Shown here: piece by piece, positions 52,201 to 64,000 of the stretch
Position numbering within the stretch: the first letter of the stretch is position 1
How the letters are laid out: each line of letters begins with the position of its first letter
Assembly: GCA_964017195.1 (NCBI GenBank)
Contig: OZ024890.1
Span: forward strand, 51,910,341 to 51,974,340
Direction of reading: 5' to 3'
Length of the DNA stretch: 64,000 bases
Source of the DNA: Siderastrea radians
Lineage: Eukaryota; Cnidaria; Anthozoa; Scleractinia; Rhizangiidae
Notes under the pieces: model-generated
Database searches by the model: none
What the model was told of the DNA's origin: nothing
Seen by the model: only the letters and a program-made list of their open reading frames with translations
Made by a program: the position numbers and the translations under genes

Positions 52201-52425
52201 GTTTTAACAAAGCCGTTTTAACACGGTCACGCGGCGTGGCAAGAACGCCGCTGTCATTCGATATGCCGGAGAGTTACATTTATCAGTTTCCTGTCTTAGA
52301 TTGTTAACCTGACATCGCGGTAGACACAACGTATCATTTCCCGTGACGTATTCCGGAGGTTTTTGTTAAAGTAGAGACTTCAGGGCACGGATTTCTTGAG
52401 CAAACACATTTAGCCTAACAACGTA

Positions 52426-52558
52426 ATGGAGCGGACACGAGGCCGTATGCTGTGCTTCGTTTTAACGGCGAGTTTGATAAGCAGAACTTTAACATCTCCT
52501 GTAGCGACAAAACACCAAGCGGCATTTGACGAAATAGCCAGAGTGAACGAGCAATACG
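52426..52558 (+). CDS. Astacin exon 1: signal peptide and propeptide
   Basis: ATG opens [18 protein letters not shown], a leader; the propeptide follows ([17 protein letters not shown]); donor TACG|GTAGGA, phase 1. Its end resembles exon 23931-24014 of the paralogue. A 5.5-kb intron separates it from exon 2. Confidence 0.68.
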
Positions 52559-55500
52559 GTAGGAATCTTGTTTCTCTCTTACCATCGTAAAGAATTTGGC
52601 TTCTTTCGTCCCCAAACTTTGAAAGAATGCAAATACTGAAGCGTAGTGAATAGCTCCAAGCTGAAAAATCAGATTTTGCCGTTATACATTGAGAGTTATT
52701 GTTTGCGCAAGTCATGTTATATTTGCATTTATGTTGAGGGCATCATCGACCATCATAATTATTCTGCTTAGAACTGAAACTATCTTTGACTTTAACAGAC
52801 AGTTGAGGAATTGCAGTTCAACACATACTTCAACACCAGATATTTTATTGTTTGAGGAAAACCATTCCATATGCACAGATGTAAACGTATCGTTATGCTA
52901 AGCTCTTGTAGTCCATACTATATAATATTCCTCTCTAAGTGGTTATTGTTTCTCTTTAGGGCAGCTTTTAAAGGCATCGATTATTCAGATGTTTTCTCGC
53001 AGGAAATATTTGAAGAACAATTCGTGAGAAGATTATTGAGACTGTAATGCGGCCATTTTGAACTCTTTAATGGCATATTTTAGAATTTCTCGACTTGACA
53101 GTTTTAACACCGGCACATTCTTTCGAACAGAAACGTTCCTTTATTTTTCACTTAACGTTAGTCTCATTATTACTAAGAAAACAAATACTAAGCTAGTAAA
53201 ACTTATTGTCTGAACCGTGTAATGATAGATCAGAAATGCAAACATAGTCCTATCGGCTTACGAGCGTTTTGATGGCGCGAAAAATATCTTTGGCACACCG
53301 ACAATATCGTGTTAGAAATGTCTGGCGGTCTTGTGTACAGAACCGTCTTTTGAGCAAAGCGGCGTGTTCCAAGTTTGTCAGACACTTAGGCGAATTGAGT
53401 TGTTGCGAGAATGAGTGCTCTCAACGACCACGACCAAAAAGCCAGGTACATTAAGTTGTATAAGCTTACATCAACACTTTACTCTGGGTTGGATTTTAAC
53501 AAAGGAACTTGCGTCTACTTGCAGTTAGCATTTTGGCATTAGTTGCAATATTCTGCACAAAAATCTCGGAAATGAGTAAGAAATTTAATCGTTGTTTGGA
53601 TACAGAGTATTACAGTTTTATGGTCATTTATAGTGTGTATAGTGTTATAAAAATAGTAAAAAGCTTATTGTTTTGGTGGAATTTTAACCCGATTTGGTGA
53701 AATCATGGATGAGACAAATCGCCATATCGCTGAAAAGACTAGCACAACTTAATTGAAAAAGACACCTTTTTGTGCAGTAGCGCGAATTTGGCATTTTCTT
53801 TTTCATGTTGGGAATTCATTAATTGGATTAGTACGGTTTAATGATTATTCGAGAATCTCAGTTCGGACGGATGTTCATCCAGGAAGTTATGAAATCCTTA
53901 CATTCATGCTTGGAGAACTATTGAAAGAACTCATGTTTTTATTTAAAAGAAATCACGTTTTCAGAGGCAAAGACGCCCGTGACCGTACGAGGTGAAACGC
54001 AAATCGATATCGCAAATAAAGGTCGAGTGAAATACTTTATCGTATTTTGGCACCTCGTCAAAAAAGGATTTAATATATCATTTGGCTCATAAGATTTCAT
54101 CGACTTTTGAATCAGTGTTTTCTTACCTAATTTTAACAGGTTTTACTGTCACGAGTATCCACGTTTTAAAAACAGGGGAATTAAAAGAATTATAAAGTTC
54201 ATTTTTGCAATGTATCGAATATCGCAAACCAATCCACAGAAACGGACTGCTCACCAGCCTTCACTTGAAATGTTGCACTCTAGGATTTAATCCAGAGACT
54301 CAAAAGTTTTATTAAACCACTTTTTACAGCACAATGAGTATCACAAGAGACAGGGGCACCCAACGAGAAGAGCTTAGCAAAATACTTGAAATATCATTTT
54401 CTGCTTTCTTAGATTGTTTCGAGCTTTTTAAAGGCATATTTGTGTAAGCTAATACTGGTTGATCTGTTCGGCCTTTTTAGCTGAAAATGTCAGGAAACAG
54501 AATCCTATCCGTCGAATTTCTGAGCTGCTGATAGCTCTCCGAAAATGCTAGCTGACCTTATTTTACACCCTGAACGACATATCGTCCTTCCGAAAACAAA
54601 AGCAATTAATAACGCCCCTTGTTAGGAAAGTCTGAGGTGATGTTTCGCCAAAGAAATCTCTAGTTTTCACTGGAATTATATCCGAATTTCTCAGGCGATT
54701 TTAGTCTCCCGAACAGAAATTCCCCGAAACGAACCTTTGGGTGCCCCTGAAGAGAGCACTTTCCAATAGCCACACTAGTGGATTCTTTTTCTCAGATTCA
54801 AAAGTAAGAATCACTTTGCACAGTTAATGATTAGTATCTCAGAGAGGTATTTCTCTCCTCTCAACAGCTTTTTCCATTTGATTGGATTTCATCCACAGAC
54901 ACAAAACCTAGAACGAGTCAGGCTAAAAGTCTTTCCTTTCGTTTTCTTAACGCCACTTGAAACGGTTGTTGGAGGAAACACGAAACAGTGAAACGAACGC
55001 ATCCGTTTCCAATACGTCGTGGTATAAAACACGGATAAAGAGATTGACGATTTTTGCGTTTGTTGCGGGTGACATCTGTGGTAGTGATCAGGTTTTTCCT
55101 TCCAAGAGAAACGAAAATGGTCTGATAATGATCACAGGTGAATTCTGTTTGTGGGCAGCACGAAAGCTGTACTTGAGAGATGTTATCTATCTTAGCACTT
55201 CAAACGCTACAAGATAAATCTGTGATACAAATCTAGACTTAACTTCCCTTTGGAGTAAGTAAACCTTGAGTCATGAAATTGTAGTTCCAACAATCAATCT
55301 GTGAATGAAATTCTAAAGTGTGACCATTCAAATGAAAGCTATTAAAGAGCGCCTTCTTGCGGTGGGGTTCGTTTTTCAGTTCTTTAGAAGGAGAATTTTC
55401 ATAGCGAGCACATTTGGGAGCATAGCGCCAAATGTCTGCCAGAAGAATGGGGAGGTGTCAGTATTAGAAGAACAAACTTCACGTGTTTGTCTGAGACTCG

Positions 55501-57897
55501 TTTCTCCGCCTTAAGAAGGTTCAAAGGGTTTATTGTAACTTTCGGTACCTTACCTTTCGCATTAAAGATAACATCAAAGTTTAAAAATTGACCATGCCGT
55601 TTAGTCGATTCTTGCAATAATGCAGACGGTGACGGCATAACAATTTCCGGTCTGTAAGTTGATCATATGATTAACAGATTACACCTTCACAGCACGCACA
55701 CAATTCTTTTACTTGTTTACTCACAGCTGTTTTTCGCCTATTGAACATCCCGACCTGTGTTCTTTGCAGAGCAGTATACCCGAATTTCTTGGTCTCTTTG
55801 AAGGCAATTTATATCGGCCTAAAGCAAATTAACAAATGAATTAACCTTGGGCCAATTTAAATCGGAAAGGAAAGACCTTTCGTTAGTTTTGGAGGCCGGA
55901 ACTTAAATAGCCTTAAGTACCACGAAAGTGTTTTAAAGTAAGCATTCATGATAAGTGCGCTGACCGGACCTCACGAAAGAAATAACAGGTTTTCAAAAAA
56001 CGTGTCGGACTTGCTGTTGGCAAAAGGATTAAATTCTCGAACTGCTTCTCGTCTTTTAACCTACCTTCACTCATTAACTTGCGACATAGAAAAAAGAGCT
56101 TTACATGAATAGGGGAAAATCAAGCCGCGGGATTACGTAAGACAAGGAATTCTAGAAGGCACAAAACAACAGTTACATCAATTCTATCCTATTAAATTTG
56201 TCTGGCTTTTTTTTTTTTTTGCTCTTTTGGTTCTCAATGGGTCAGTCTTTTTATTAAATGTACCTTCAGATTTTTCTATGCCTTTGTAAAAATAACTGAT
56301 GTATCCAAATTAGTAACACTAGGGGTTTGCGTTGCAATAATCAAACCTTGCTCACTAAACAAGCAAAGAAGTGTATACAAGCATTCGAACAGCATTCGAA
56401 ACAAACGTGCAAATACTCGTGGGACAGAAAACACCCCACTCGATGACGCATGTGCATCTTGTCTAACGTATGTGGAACATAGAGTCATAAACCAAAGGTG
56501 TTATGTTCCATAGAAGCGCATGAGGACGTCCACCGCGGTCAAACGTCTGAGGCTGTTTTTCGTTTTAATTCGTAAGATTTAGTCACGATGCGGTAGAAAC
56601 ATAAGTGGGCGAGTGTAAATGTATTTTCATTTCTCTCAAATAAACGAGTTTCATTGCTATCTAGATGTTCCGCGCATGAACAAAATTACTTTCACAAATT
56701 GCGCCGACAAGTCCGTTTTCCGTTTTCAAACACTTAGAACTTTTTAGTAAAGCTCAAAAAATTTTTAGTAAATCTACAGGATACTGATAAAGTATCAAAC
56801 TTCAAACAGTGAAAGTAATTCCCTTATCTTTGTAGTACTTTTCTTATTTTTCTCGTTTGACCGCGGCGAAATGAGGACGAGGGTCCTAAAGCGGGGGTGA
56901 AGTTCCCGTTTCCCAAATTCTAATTTGTTTTCAAAATTCCATTTCCAGTAGCGGTTCTCCATTGGAAAAATCCCAATCCCAGTGCCTCGAATTCCATTTC
57001 CCAGTGCAAAAAGGAAAAAAAGAAAGAAAAAAGGAGAAAGTGAATCCCAGTTGCCAATTACCCCGTCAGGACCCAGAAGGCCATTATAAGGCCTTCGTTT
57101 TAAAGGACGCAAGTTAATGTACATATGTTACATTGTTATTCCTAAATACAAGCCGCACTTTGACTGACTGATCGATTCTACGAGAAAAATTGGGCGAAAC
57201 AACTTCTCAAGTCAGGAATTCCAGTGGGTAGTGTCACTTAAAAATCCGATTTTGTAGATTACTCAAGTCACGTTCGAAGCGACTCAATATTATGAAACGT
57301 ATCAACCTTTTGACCCACAAAAATGGAAAAGAAAACAGTTTTTCATATTGACATGCTAGGATAGATTTTCGTCGCCATTTAGATGTAGCTTGTTTTGAAC
57401 CTGACTTAATTCCACTTGACACGAAGGTCCAAGTTCAGTCCATAGCAATTCCTTCGTGTTCTTGATTACTCAAAGCGAGAAAAGTTGCATTAGGTTAGAT
57501 AAGGGAGAACAAATGACGGAATAAAGTGTGCTTTTTCTCCGTCCTTGCTTTCTAATAGTTAAAAAGGATATTAGCAAAGTATCTTGATTCGTCTTTCATA
57601 AGCTGATGTGAGAGGGAAATAACTAATTGGCGAGATAATGACAACTCACGATATTTCTGTGAACTTAGTGCAGTGTTTTCTTATTTGAACCTCCGTTTGT
57701 GCCAGTTGCAAAATATGTACCCGCACATAACATAACCATACTATGTGTAAACCTCAGTGGTTTAGTTAGTTTAGACTTTGGGTGCTTTCTAGTGGTTCTT
57801 CTCCTTTGTATTTAGCACTTTGTAGTTTGTATTTTTGCTCACGGCTACTTGAAAAGCAGCCCAGCTGAACGTATTTTTACCGTCATAAATTAAAGGC

Positions 57898-57948
<51 letters not shown>

Positions 57949-60900
57949 GTTATTGTTATTTTTTATGCAGCTTTTGTCACGCTCTGTTGTATTCCATATG
58001 ATTTACGGGCCAATAAACCACAACTAAAGAAATCATTACAATTGAACCAAAAGAAGTGCTTTGTTTTTTTCTTTTTTTGCAGCAAAATACCAACATGGAA
58101 GAATGTGGCAAGTCGATATGAAAATCCCACGGAGAAATCTAGGAGTGACTGGGCGTGACGGCTCCGCCCCCATACGAGACCGGACAAGTCTGTGGCCCGG
58201 GGGAGTTATACCTTATACCATAGCTTACAGTATCCGTAAGTTAATCCTAAGCCTTTAAATGATAAGGTAACGCGGAGTTTTCAAAAGTCTGTTTGCTGTT
58301 GCACTTTACGTTGCTGTCAGTTATCTTAAAGGGCGCGTTCTTTTGGGACTATTTCGAAATAGGAATACTCGGAATAGACGGTGTTTGTGTTCTTTTGGGA
58401 GCGATTCAGTTTTTGGAATGAACGGAATATCATTCCGTTCATCTGCTCCCTATAGCAGAATGAAAAGAATACGGTTTACTCGGAATAGTCAGAATACGCG
58501 TTCTTTTTGGAAATTTTTCGAGGGAAATCCTACGCGGCCGCCCGCGCGTGTGCAGACATAGTAGTTCTCCTGTCACCTCCGCCATGGGTTTTCCGTTTTC
58601 AGAAGGAGCGTTCTTTTCGAAATTGAAATGTCGTGTATTCTGTTATTCCTAACCCGGAATAAGAATGGCCAGAATAGTCTCAAAAGAATGCACCCTTGGC
58701 TAACGCGTCAGAAAGCAAACTTAGTTCAACTGGAAAAAAAAAAGCACACGCTCGTGGTTTTAGTCATTTTGTTTCTGTTTTTCAGGTTTGTTCTTCGTCT
58801 TTTTAATTATGATGGAGCGTAGTGTAAAAGTCAATTGTTAGTTTGTTTTCGAGCTTTAGGGCTGGTTTGTTATTAAAATTAGCAGAACCAAGATACTAAA
58901 AAAAATTCTAACCTTTCCTCTTTAGAGAACACACCCTTATCTAAAATTTATGATTTTTCCCGATATTTTTCAAAATGCATACTAAAAATAAGTCGGAAAA
59001 TATTCCTATGGAAACAAACATCTAACACTTCATGTAATGATCTCATCCCAGTTTTTTGTGTGAGGTGGTGAATTTGACGAAGAGAATTTGCACTTATGGA
59101 AAAGTGAAAATATGTTTATGATATCTTATTTTCGATTTCAGCTGAATCTAGCAAAATCCGTCAGTTATTGAAAGATGCGATGGCAGAATGGGAAAGAAAC
59201 ACCTGCATTAGATTTGAAGAAAGAGTAAACCAATCAGATTACGTGGAATTTTATTATGGAGAGGGGTGAGTTTTATCTCATGTACTTGTACAATACAATA
59301 TAATACAACAAACTAAAATGCAATGAAATGCAATACAATATTATACTATTTTTGGCAAAGGGGTCATTTCATTTTTAGACAAAATGAATAATTTCCAGGT
59401 AGTACTTTTTGGATAGCCCACTCCCTCTCCAGTCGTTCGTTTGTACTCAGCTTGACTTTGTTGTATGACCGAAACTCATTTTTGTTCTTCTTGTATAAAG
59501 GTGCAATTCTGATGTTGGCCGAGCAGGTGGCAGGCAGACCACATCCCTGGGTCGAGGTTGTGCGCATCACGGAATTGTAGTTCATGAACTGGGTCATTTA
59601 ATTGGCTTCTGGCACGAACAAAACAGGCCTGACAGGCATCACTATATAACGATAAAGGAAGAGAATATTATACCTAGTAAGTTGTAATCAGGGAAAACAA
59701 TATAACGAATACCAACAAGAATAAATACATAGTAAGTTAGGAATCGTCATCGCAGTTTATAAGACATTGGGAAAGTAAACCACAGAGAGATCTCGGAAGC
59801 AAACGCTACAGACATCACTTTACTTCTGCAGTTTACCGATAACTCACACTCAGCTGGAAATACTCGAGCAAACAATGTTAGTATACTCTGGAACAAGCCA
59901 GCCTCTGCTTAATTTGTGCTTAAGTGACTTTGAGTATTACTGTTTTTGTCCATGTTGTGCTAGTCCCTCGTACGGCATTTACGTAACGGCAGAGACTAAA
60001 TTCCTGCCTTCCAGTTCATTCAGGTCAAGAGTCTGACCTGATGACTAGGTTATCACAATGTCCTCTGCTCCTTCTCCTCCTCCTCCTTAGTTTCAACAAC
60101 CGTTTTGAACTGACTTATTATGGTTATTGAAGAGAAATAGATCGTCGCAGAAGTTGTAAACTTAGCCTGAATGTTTTCAGCCTATATTTCCAACTTATAA
60201 TGTCACTGCATAACCGTGATGATCTTCTGTCTTCCGCAGTTCATATGAGACTATCCCATACGCACATTATCTTACTATGATTATCTTCTTTTAGAATTCA
60301 AGTTTGCATTTGATCGGTACAGCAACCGAAAGATTGACAGTTTGGGTGTGGAGTACGACTACAAGTCCGTCATGCATTACGGCGCGAGAGCGTTTTCCAA
60401 AAACGGTCAGCCCACCATCGTGGCACGTGACACGTCTGTCAAGAAGTTTGGCAACATACATCTAAGCCCCCTGGATATCAAACAAGCAAAGCTGTTATAT
60501 AATTGCCCAGGTTTGTTCATAACTTAATAGATTTTCATTCCAATCCGTTCAATATGTGTTCAATGCCTTTGGTTACCCTGTTGAATGATACTGGATTGTT
60601 CTGAATGAGATTTGATTACCATCAAACTTATACTGATTACAACAATTAGGAATTTTTTTGTTCGCAGATGAGTCCAGATGAGCAAAATAATGTTGAATTT
60701 TGAATGGTCCAGCACGTACAACAGTTTTGAACACATGTACTTAGGTTGAGTCCATCCATCTTAGTAAAGTCTTCCATCCGACGCTTCCAATCTGGTCCGC
60801 TTTGCTCAATCCACAATATCATCCCGCTTTTACCTTTTCGTTTAACTAACATAAATCGCCGAGCTTCCCATCATGAAAGAAGAAGACACTGATAGTTATG

Positions 60901-63900
60901 CTTTCTGAAACCGTTGAAAAACATTGCCAAAGAAACAAAGTTTTATGCAGCTACCGTTTAGTTCAGGCTTTCTTTTCGCGTCTGCTTCAGTCGTGTACAT
61001 AACTTCAATGGTCTATCATCTATTCAGTCGCATATATTAAATACGCAGTCTTTAAGCTTCTTTAGCCCGAGGAGAGAGAGAAGTCTACAGGCAGATCTGT
61101 CCACACCTTCTAAGAATCCAGTACTTGAAAGGGAAATAAGTCACCCAAAAGGAGTGACGGGACTTGACCTGTCTCGAACCTTGTATTTGGCCCTAAGGAG
61201 CCGATTTATTGGGTCCAAATAGTCCTTTTGCAACAAACTGTCACGTGACTATACTAAAGGGCAAAATTGTTCTTTTTTTGTCAATACGTACCCAGTGGTA
61301 GTGAAATTAATCACTCACGTGACAGTTTGTTGCAAAAGGCCTATTCTTCTAAAAGGTCAAACGCGAGCAACTTAGGTCCTTCTGTCCAATGCAAACATTG
61401 TTCATGAAGAAAGACACAAGGAGTCTCTATTAGAATATAATTCTTCTTCACAAATATCTTTGATTTGTCTTGTTCTGATGAGGAAAATTAACTTCTTCAA
61501 GATGAAATTCCAAATTCTCCAATATAAATTTACGTAGAGAGTGATTAGAGCGTCGCTTGATCATATTAATTACCGCATTGTAAACGTAAGGCTCAGTTAG
61601 GTTCTCCTGGTATATGATCACGTGATCGTTACGTCTAGATTACCCAGACTTCCCGCAGGATTTTGTTTGGAAGAACAATGGAACCATGGGAAGGAATGCA
61701 ATATGCCTACGAATTTACCATCCCAAGTCCGTAAGCTGGAGAGATAACTATCTCTGTTACCGCAAAGACAAGCAAAGACTTAAACTCAGGTAACAACATG
61801 ACACTCAACTTTGTATTTTATCTTGTGAAAAAGAGAGAAAAGAAAAAACAAACGGTTGCTGTTTAAAATCACCATAAGCACGAGTTTTTACAACTCAAAC
61901 TTGAGCTCAATGAACCCTACTTTTATTATCTCTAAATAATCACGAGCAAGGGAAGACAAACTAACAATTCACAAAGCTTAAAAAGTTCTACAGAGCGGAC
62001 TTTTTGCCTCCTTAACTTAATTAATAGTATATCTCTTAATTATACGGTGGATTGCACATTTATCCCCTCAATACTTATAAAATTCACAAGTTGTACTCAT
62101 AATTATCTTTTGATCATATTTCATTCCCGAGGGACGCTATAAGTTGAACATTGTAATATGGTCATTGTTGGCCTTGATGGATTAAAGGGGTAATCGTTGC
62201 TAGTACGTTATGAACAGCTAGCTTTTCTGACTTCTCCCGACTTCGTCGCTCGTAGTGTCATTGTGTGTTATGTTACTATGGCAAACGGAAATAAACAAAG
62301 AAAGAAAGAAAACAAGAAAAGAAAACAACTGCTAAAACCATTGTTAGGAGGGGCGTATTCAGGGGTCCTTGGGTCCCCGTACCCATCCCCCCTACCCCTT
62401 GGAAATGGAAAAACTAATAATAACAAAAAAGCATCTAGCAAAAAAATAGGCTTCCTGTTCCAAATTTTCTGAGTATACAAGGGAGGGGGGGGGAGCTGGG
62501 GGTAAAGAGGCGGTTGAAAATTTACCCCTATCAAGCCAAAGTGAAACTCTGGCGCCTACCAATGCTCTTTAAGGATACCCCGCCCCAGTAATGAGAAAAC
62601 CTATCTACGCCACTGGTTAGTAATTCCTTTCTGGTTGTTCCTCCTGTCAAGTTGGTCATACCGCGGTCCTATGAGAGACAGACGGTGTATCAATATCGAG
62701 GTGCCAACTAAATCCACCCGGGAAGCCTGGAACCGAGCCTACCTCTGTTGGCCGTACGACGGCAATTATAAATTCAAGTGGTTGACGCATGCGCCAAGGA
62801 ACGAAGAAAAAGGCAGCTGTTTGAAATGGACCGAGCCACATGACCCAACCTGGAGTGACTCGAGATATTACTTGTGCGCAACTAAAGATCGAAAGCCAGT
62901 AGGTAGGTTAGTGCACAATGCACAGCCTTGCTCTGATGCTGTTGTTGTTGTCAAGTTTCGTTATAGTACAAGCAAGTTTTCTTTCGGTTGATTCCTAATT
63001 GGGTGTGTTTCTTTTCGATTGCTTACTGCGCTGGTAATCCAGTAGTCATAAACTAAACCGGAAAACAACACTTTTTTCGCCCTTCAACTTTCTTCGTTTA
63101 TTTGTTATTTCAATGTCCTATTCCTTTTGGTAATAGCCATTGTACTGATTGAAGGATACACCCAGATCGTATTTGAAGCCAGAAAAGGACGTGTTTGCAT
63201 AACGATCACTTGTTTTGATTCTTAGTTTGTTTGTTTTTGCAAAGAAAACTCGGTAAATCATTGTATGTGTACACACTACGTGTACACATACAATGCCCTC
63301 AGCATTTTGTCAGGTTTAAGGTTAGGTCAACGTTAATGTCTTTTTATTTTCTTCTTCCCAGACGGTAACTGGACCAGGTGGTCTCCATGGAGTAAGTGTA
63401 GCCGTAGGTGTGGTGGCGGAGTGCAGATTCGTTCTCGCACCTGCACCAATCCTCAACCAGCCTTTGGAGGCTCCTATTGTGACGGCAGGTCACTGGAACG
63501 GAGACCGTGTAACTCCCAGGAGTGTACGGGTAAGTTTGTGTAAGTTTGTTACCCCTTCAAGCCCCAGCAGTGACAAGCATCTTATTACTCCTCACGACAT
63601 CACTACCTGATCAAATACACAGGTCATGAGAATAAAGGACACGATCTCCAAAAAGAAACTGTCTTGATGGTCAATCAAATTCTACTAACTTGTACCATGC
63701 GAAATATATGGAGAACACGCTGGCGCTTTCTAGTAATCGTACCTGCTTGATTATTGGGTGAATTCCAAGTACAAGCCTGGAAACGGCCACACCAGAAAAA
63801 AACGCCCAATAACAACTCTCCAATCGGTGAGCCCGTTAGAAACAAGTTTTTCTCTTCAACTTGCAGAGTGGCCGAAATTTCCCGAAGACTTCAACTTCAG

Positions 63901-64000
63901 CCCAAAAGTCCGACCGAACGGAGACGAAATCTGTGTGAGGATATTCGAGAGACGAGATTACTTTACTTGGAAAAATTATTTATTTTGCACGCCCGGGGAC
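52426..64000 (+). CDS. Astacin metalloprotease with NYLC and TSP1 domains (plus-strand paralogue, 3' end outside window)
   Basis: Join: 52426-52558, 58083-58235, 59142-59265, 59501-59676, 60295-60510, 61639-61789, 62652-62902, 63362-63529, 63867-beyond 64000; at least 502 residues. Leader and propeptide (1 to about 75), astacin catalytic domain (about 76-265) with [12 protein letters not shown], Met-turn SVMHYG and the usual Cys; three NYLC repeats (about 268-400); a TSP1 repeat with six Cys and W-x-x-W-x-x-W (402-457); then a second NYLC block starting EWPKFPEDF. All key residues are intact, so it is a likely active secreted zinc endopeptidase whose C-terminal domains bind matrix or substrate. 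Phases match the minus-strand paralogue. Confidence 0.87.
52559..58082. other. Intron 1 of the plus-strand astacin gene
   Basis: I see no further exon; the phases of exons 1 and 2 fit directly. It contains T-rich runs (56207-56220) and ends with an (ATT)n microsatellite. Confidence 0.5.
57899..57962. repeat. (ATT)n microsatellite
   Basis: About 18-20 tandem ATT units, slightly interrupted near the 3' end. Confidence 0.92.
58083..58235 (+). CDS. Astacin exon 2: propeptide end and mature start
   Basis: Acceptor CTTTTTTTGCAG, donor ATCC|GTAAGT, phase 1-1, 153 nt. It encodes WQVDMKIP (Asp switch position) and [12 protein letters not shown], aligned with 20760-20605 of the paralogue. Confidence 0.88.
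58329..58697. mobile_element. MITE with AAGGGYGCRTTCTTTTG ends
   Basis: The left end GGGCGCGTTCTTTTGGGACT and the right end, in reverse complement, GGGTGCATTCTTTTGAGACT match, and the interior repeats the same phrases. It lies in an astacin intron. Confidence 0.75.
59142..59265 (+). CDS. Astacin exon 3
   Basis: Acceptor TTTCGATTTCAG (phase 1), donor GAGGG|GTGAGT (phase 2). [17 protein letters not shown] carries the first conserved Cys; VEFYYGEG is the following strand. Confidence 0.9.
59501..59676 (+). CDS. Astacin exon 4: zinc-binding motif
   Basis: Acceptor CTTGTATAAAG (phase 2), donor CCTA|GTAAGT (phase 1). It encodes CNSDVGR, LGRGC and [12 protein letters not shown] then [10 protein letters not shown]; all zinc ligands are present. 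Confidence 0.93.
60295..60510 (+). CDS. Astacin exon 5: Met-turn and domain end
   Basis: Acceptor TCTTCTTTTAG, donor CCAG|GTTTGT, phase 1-1, 216 nt. [39 protein letters not shown]: Met-turn and the closing Cys. Confidence 0.93.
61225..61345. repeat. Inverted repeat in intron
   Basis: CCTTTTGCAACAAACTGTCA and its exact reverse complement are about 80 bp apart, extended by TCACGTGA. Confidence 0.72.
61639..61789 (+). CDS. NYLC-repeat exon (first unit)
   Basis: Acceptor TTACGTCTAG (phase 1), donor CTCAG|GTAACA (phase 2), 151 nt. DYPDFPQDF lead-in, then [18 protein letters not shown]. The phase-2 intron cuts the repeat block just before a WS motif; the minus-strand copy has no intron there. Confidence 0.84.
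62652..62902 (+). CDS. NYLC-repeat exon (units two and three)
   Basis: Acceptor TCCTGTCAAG (phase 2), donor GTAG|GTAGGT (phase 1), 251 nt. It opens [19 protein letters not shown], closes unit two with RAYLC and unit three (CLKWTEPHD) with YYLC. Confidence 0.84.
63362..63529 (+). CDS. TSP1 repeat exon
   Basis: Acceptor TTCTTCCCAG, donor ACGG|GTAAGT, phase 1-1, 168 nt. [30 protein letters not shown] and QEC: six Cys and the W-x-x-W-x-x-W mannosylation motif of a thrombospondin type 1 repeat. Confidence 0.93.
63867..64000 (+). CDS. NYLC-repeat exon, cut by window end
   Basis: Acceptor TTCAACTTGCAG, phase 1. EWPKFPEDF lead-in, then [13 protein letters not shown] and WKNYLFC, first unit of a second NYLC block. 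Equivalent in place to 8999-8736 of the minus-strand gene. Confidence 0.82.

Larger units (their letters stand above)
43168..52425. other. Intergenic region between the ZP-N/Ig gene and the plus-strand astacin gene
   Basis: No exon is supported. A possible polyadenylation signal AATAAA lies at 43943-43948. Elements at 43974-44052, 44065-44362, 45266-45960, 46420-46590, 48111-48493 and 48506-49276 are listed separately. Nothing was recognised between about 49280 and 52400 beyond short homopolymer runs. Confidence 0.45.

Noticed and set aside
60037..60060. CTGATGA as a possible hammerhead core
   Set aside because: No stem II and no GAAA at the right spacing.

Overview
The window looks like nuclear DNA from an intron-rich, A+T-rich animal, most likely a cnidarian such as a coral or anemone. 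That is an inference from short domain-sized exons with phase-1 introns, secreted domain-shuffling proteins (astacin, TSP1, C-type lectin, Ig, ZP-N) and many inverted-repeat transposons. No bacterial-style genes or operons are visible. All exon models were built by hand from splice sites, reading phase and domain matches; no transcript or database was consulted.

Layout. (1) Positions 5557-24014, minus strand, hold two exon groups that may be one gene or two. An astacin zinc metalloprotease (24014 down to 18304) is followed by exons for an unnamed Cys-rich repeat domain, called here the NYLC repeat (16164-15781 and 8999-8736), and by a two-exon C-type lectin domain (6576-5557). (2) Positions 32982-43167, plus strand, hold what appears to be a complete nine-exon gene for a secreted protein of about 787 residues. 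A signal peptide is followed by four ZP-N-like domains that alternate strictly with three Ig-like domains, one domain per exon, every internal intron in phase 1. (3) Positions 52426-64000, plus strand, hold a second astacin gene: signal peptide and propeptide, catalytic domain over four exons, a three-unit NYLC domain, a TSP1 repeat, then another NYLC domain cut by the window end. Genes 1 and 3 are paralogues in opposite orientation on either side of gene 2.

The rest is introns and intergenic DNA full of mobile elements. These include a decayed LINE (10406-15505) broken by a second LINE tail and by a 2.3-kb terminal-inverted-repeat transposon, a Mutator-like 1.74-kb element with 9-bp target duplications (24290-26030), a 5'-truncated Penelope-like element (45473-45898), and many MITE-type palindromes.

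The most unusual items are the alternating ZP-N/Ig gene, the NYLC repeat shared by both protease loci, and an exact 184-bp-arm palindrome inside an intron of the ZP-N/Ig gene (41323-41700). Each arm of that palindrome carries a complete hammerhead ribozyme core. The three genes could together supply extracellular recognition and processing proteins (protease, lectin, ZP-N/Ig matrix protein), but a shared function is only suggested by proximity.
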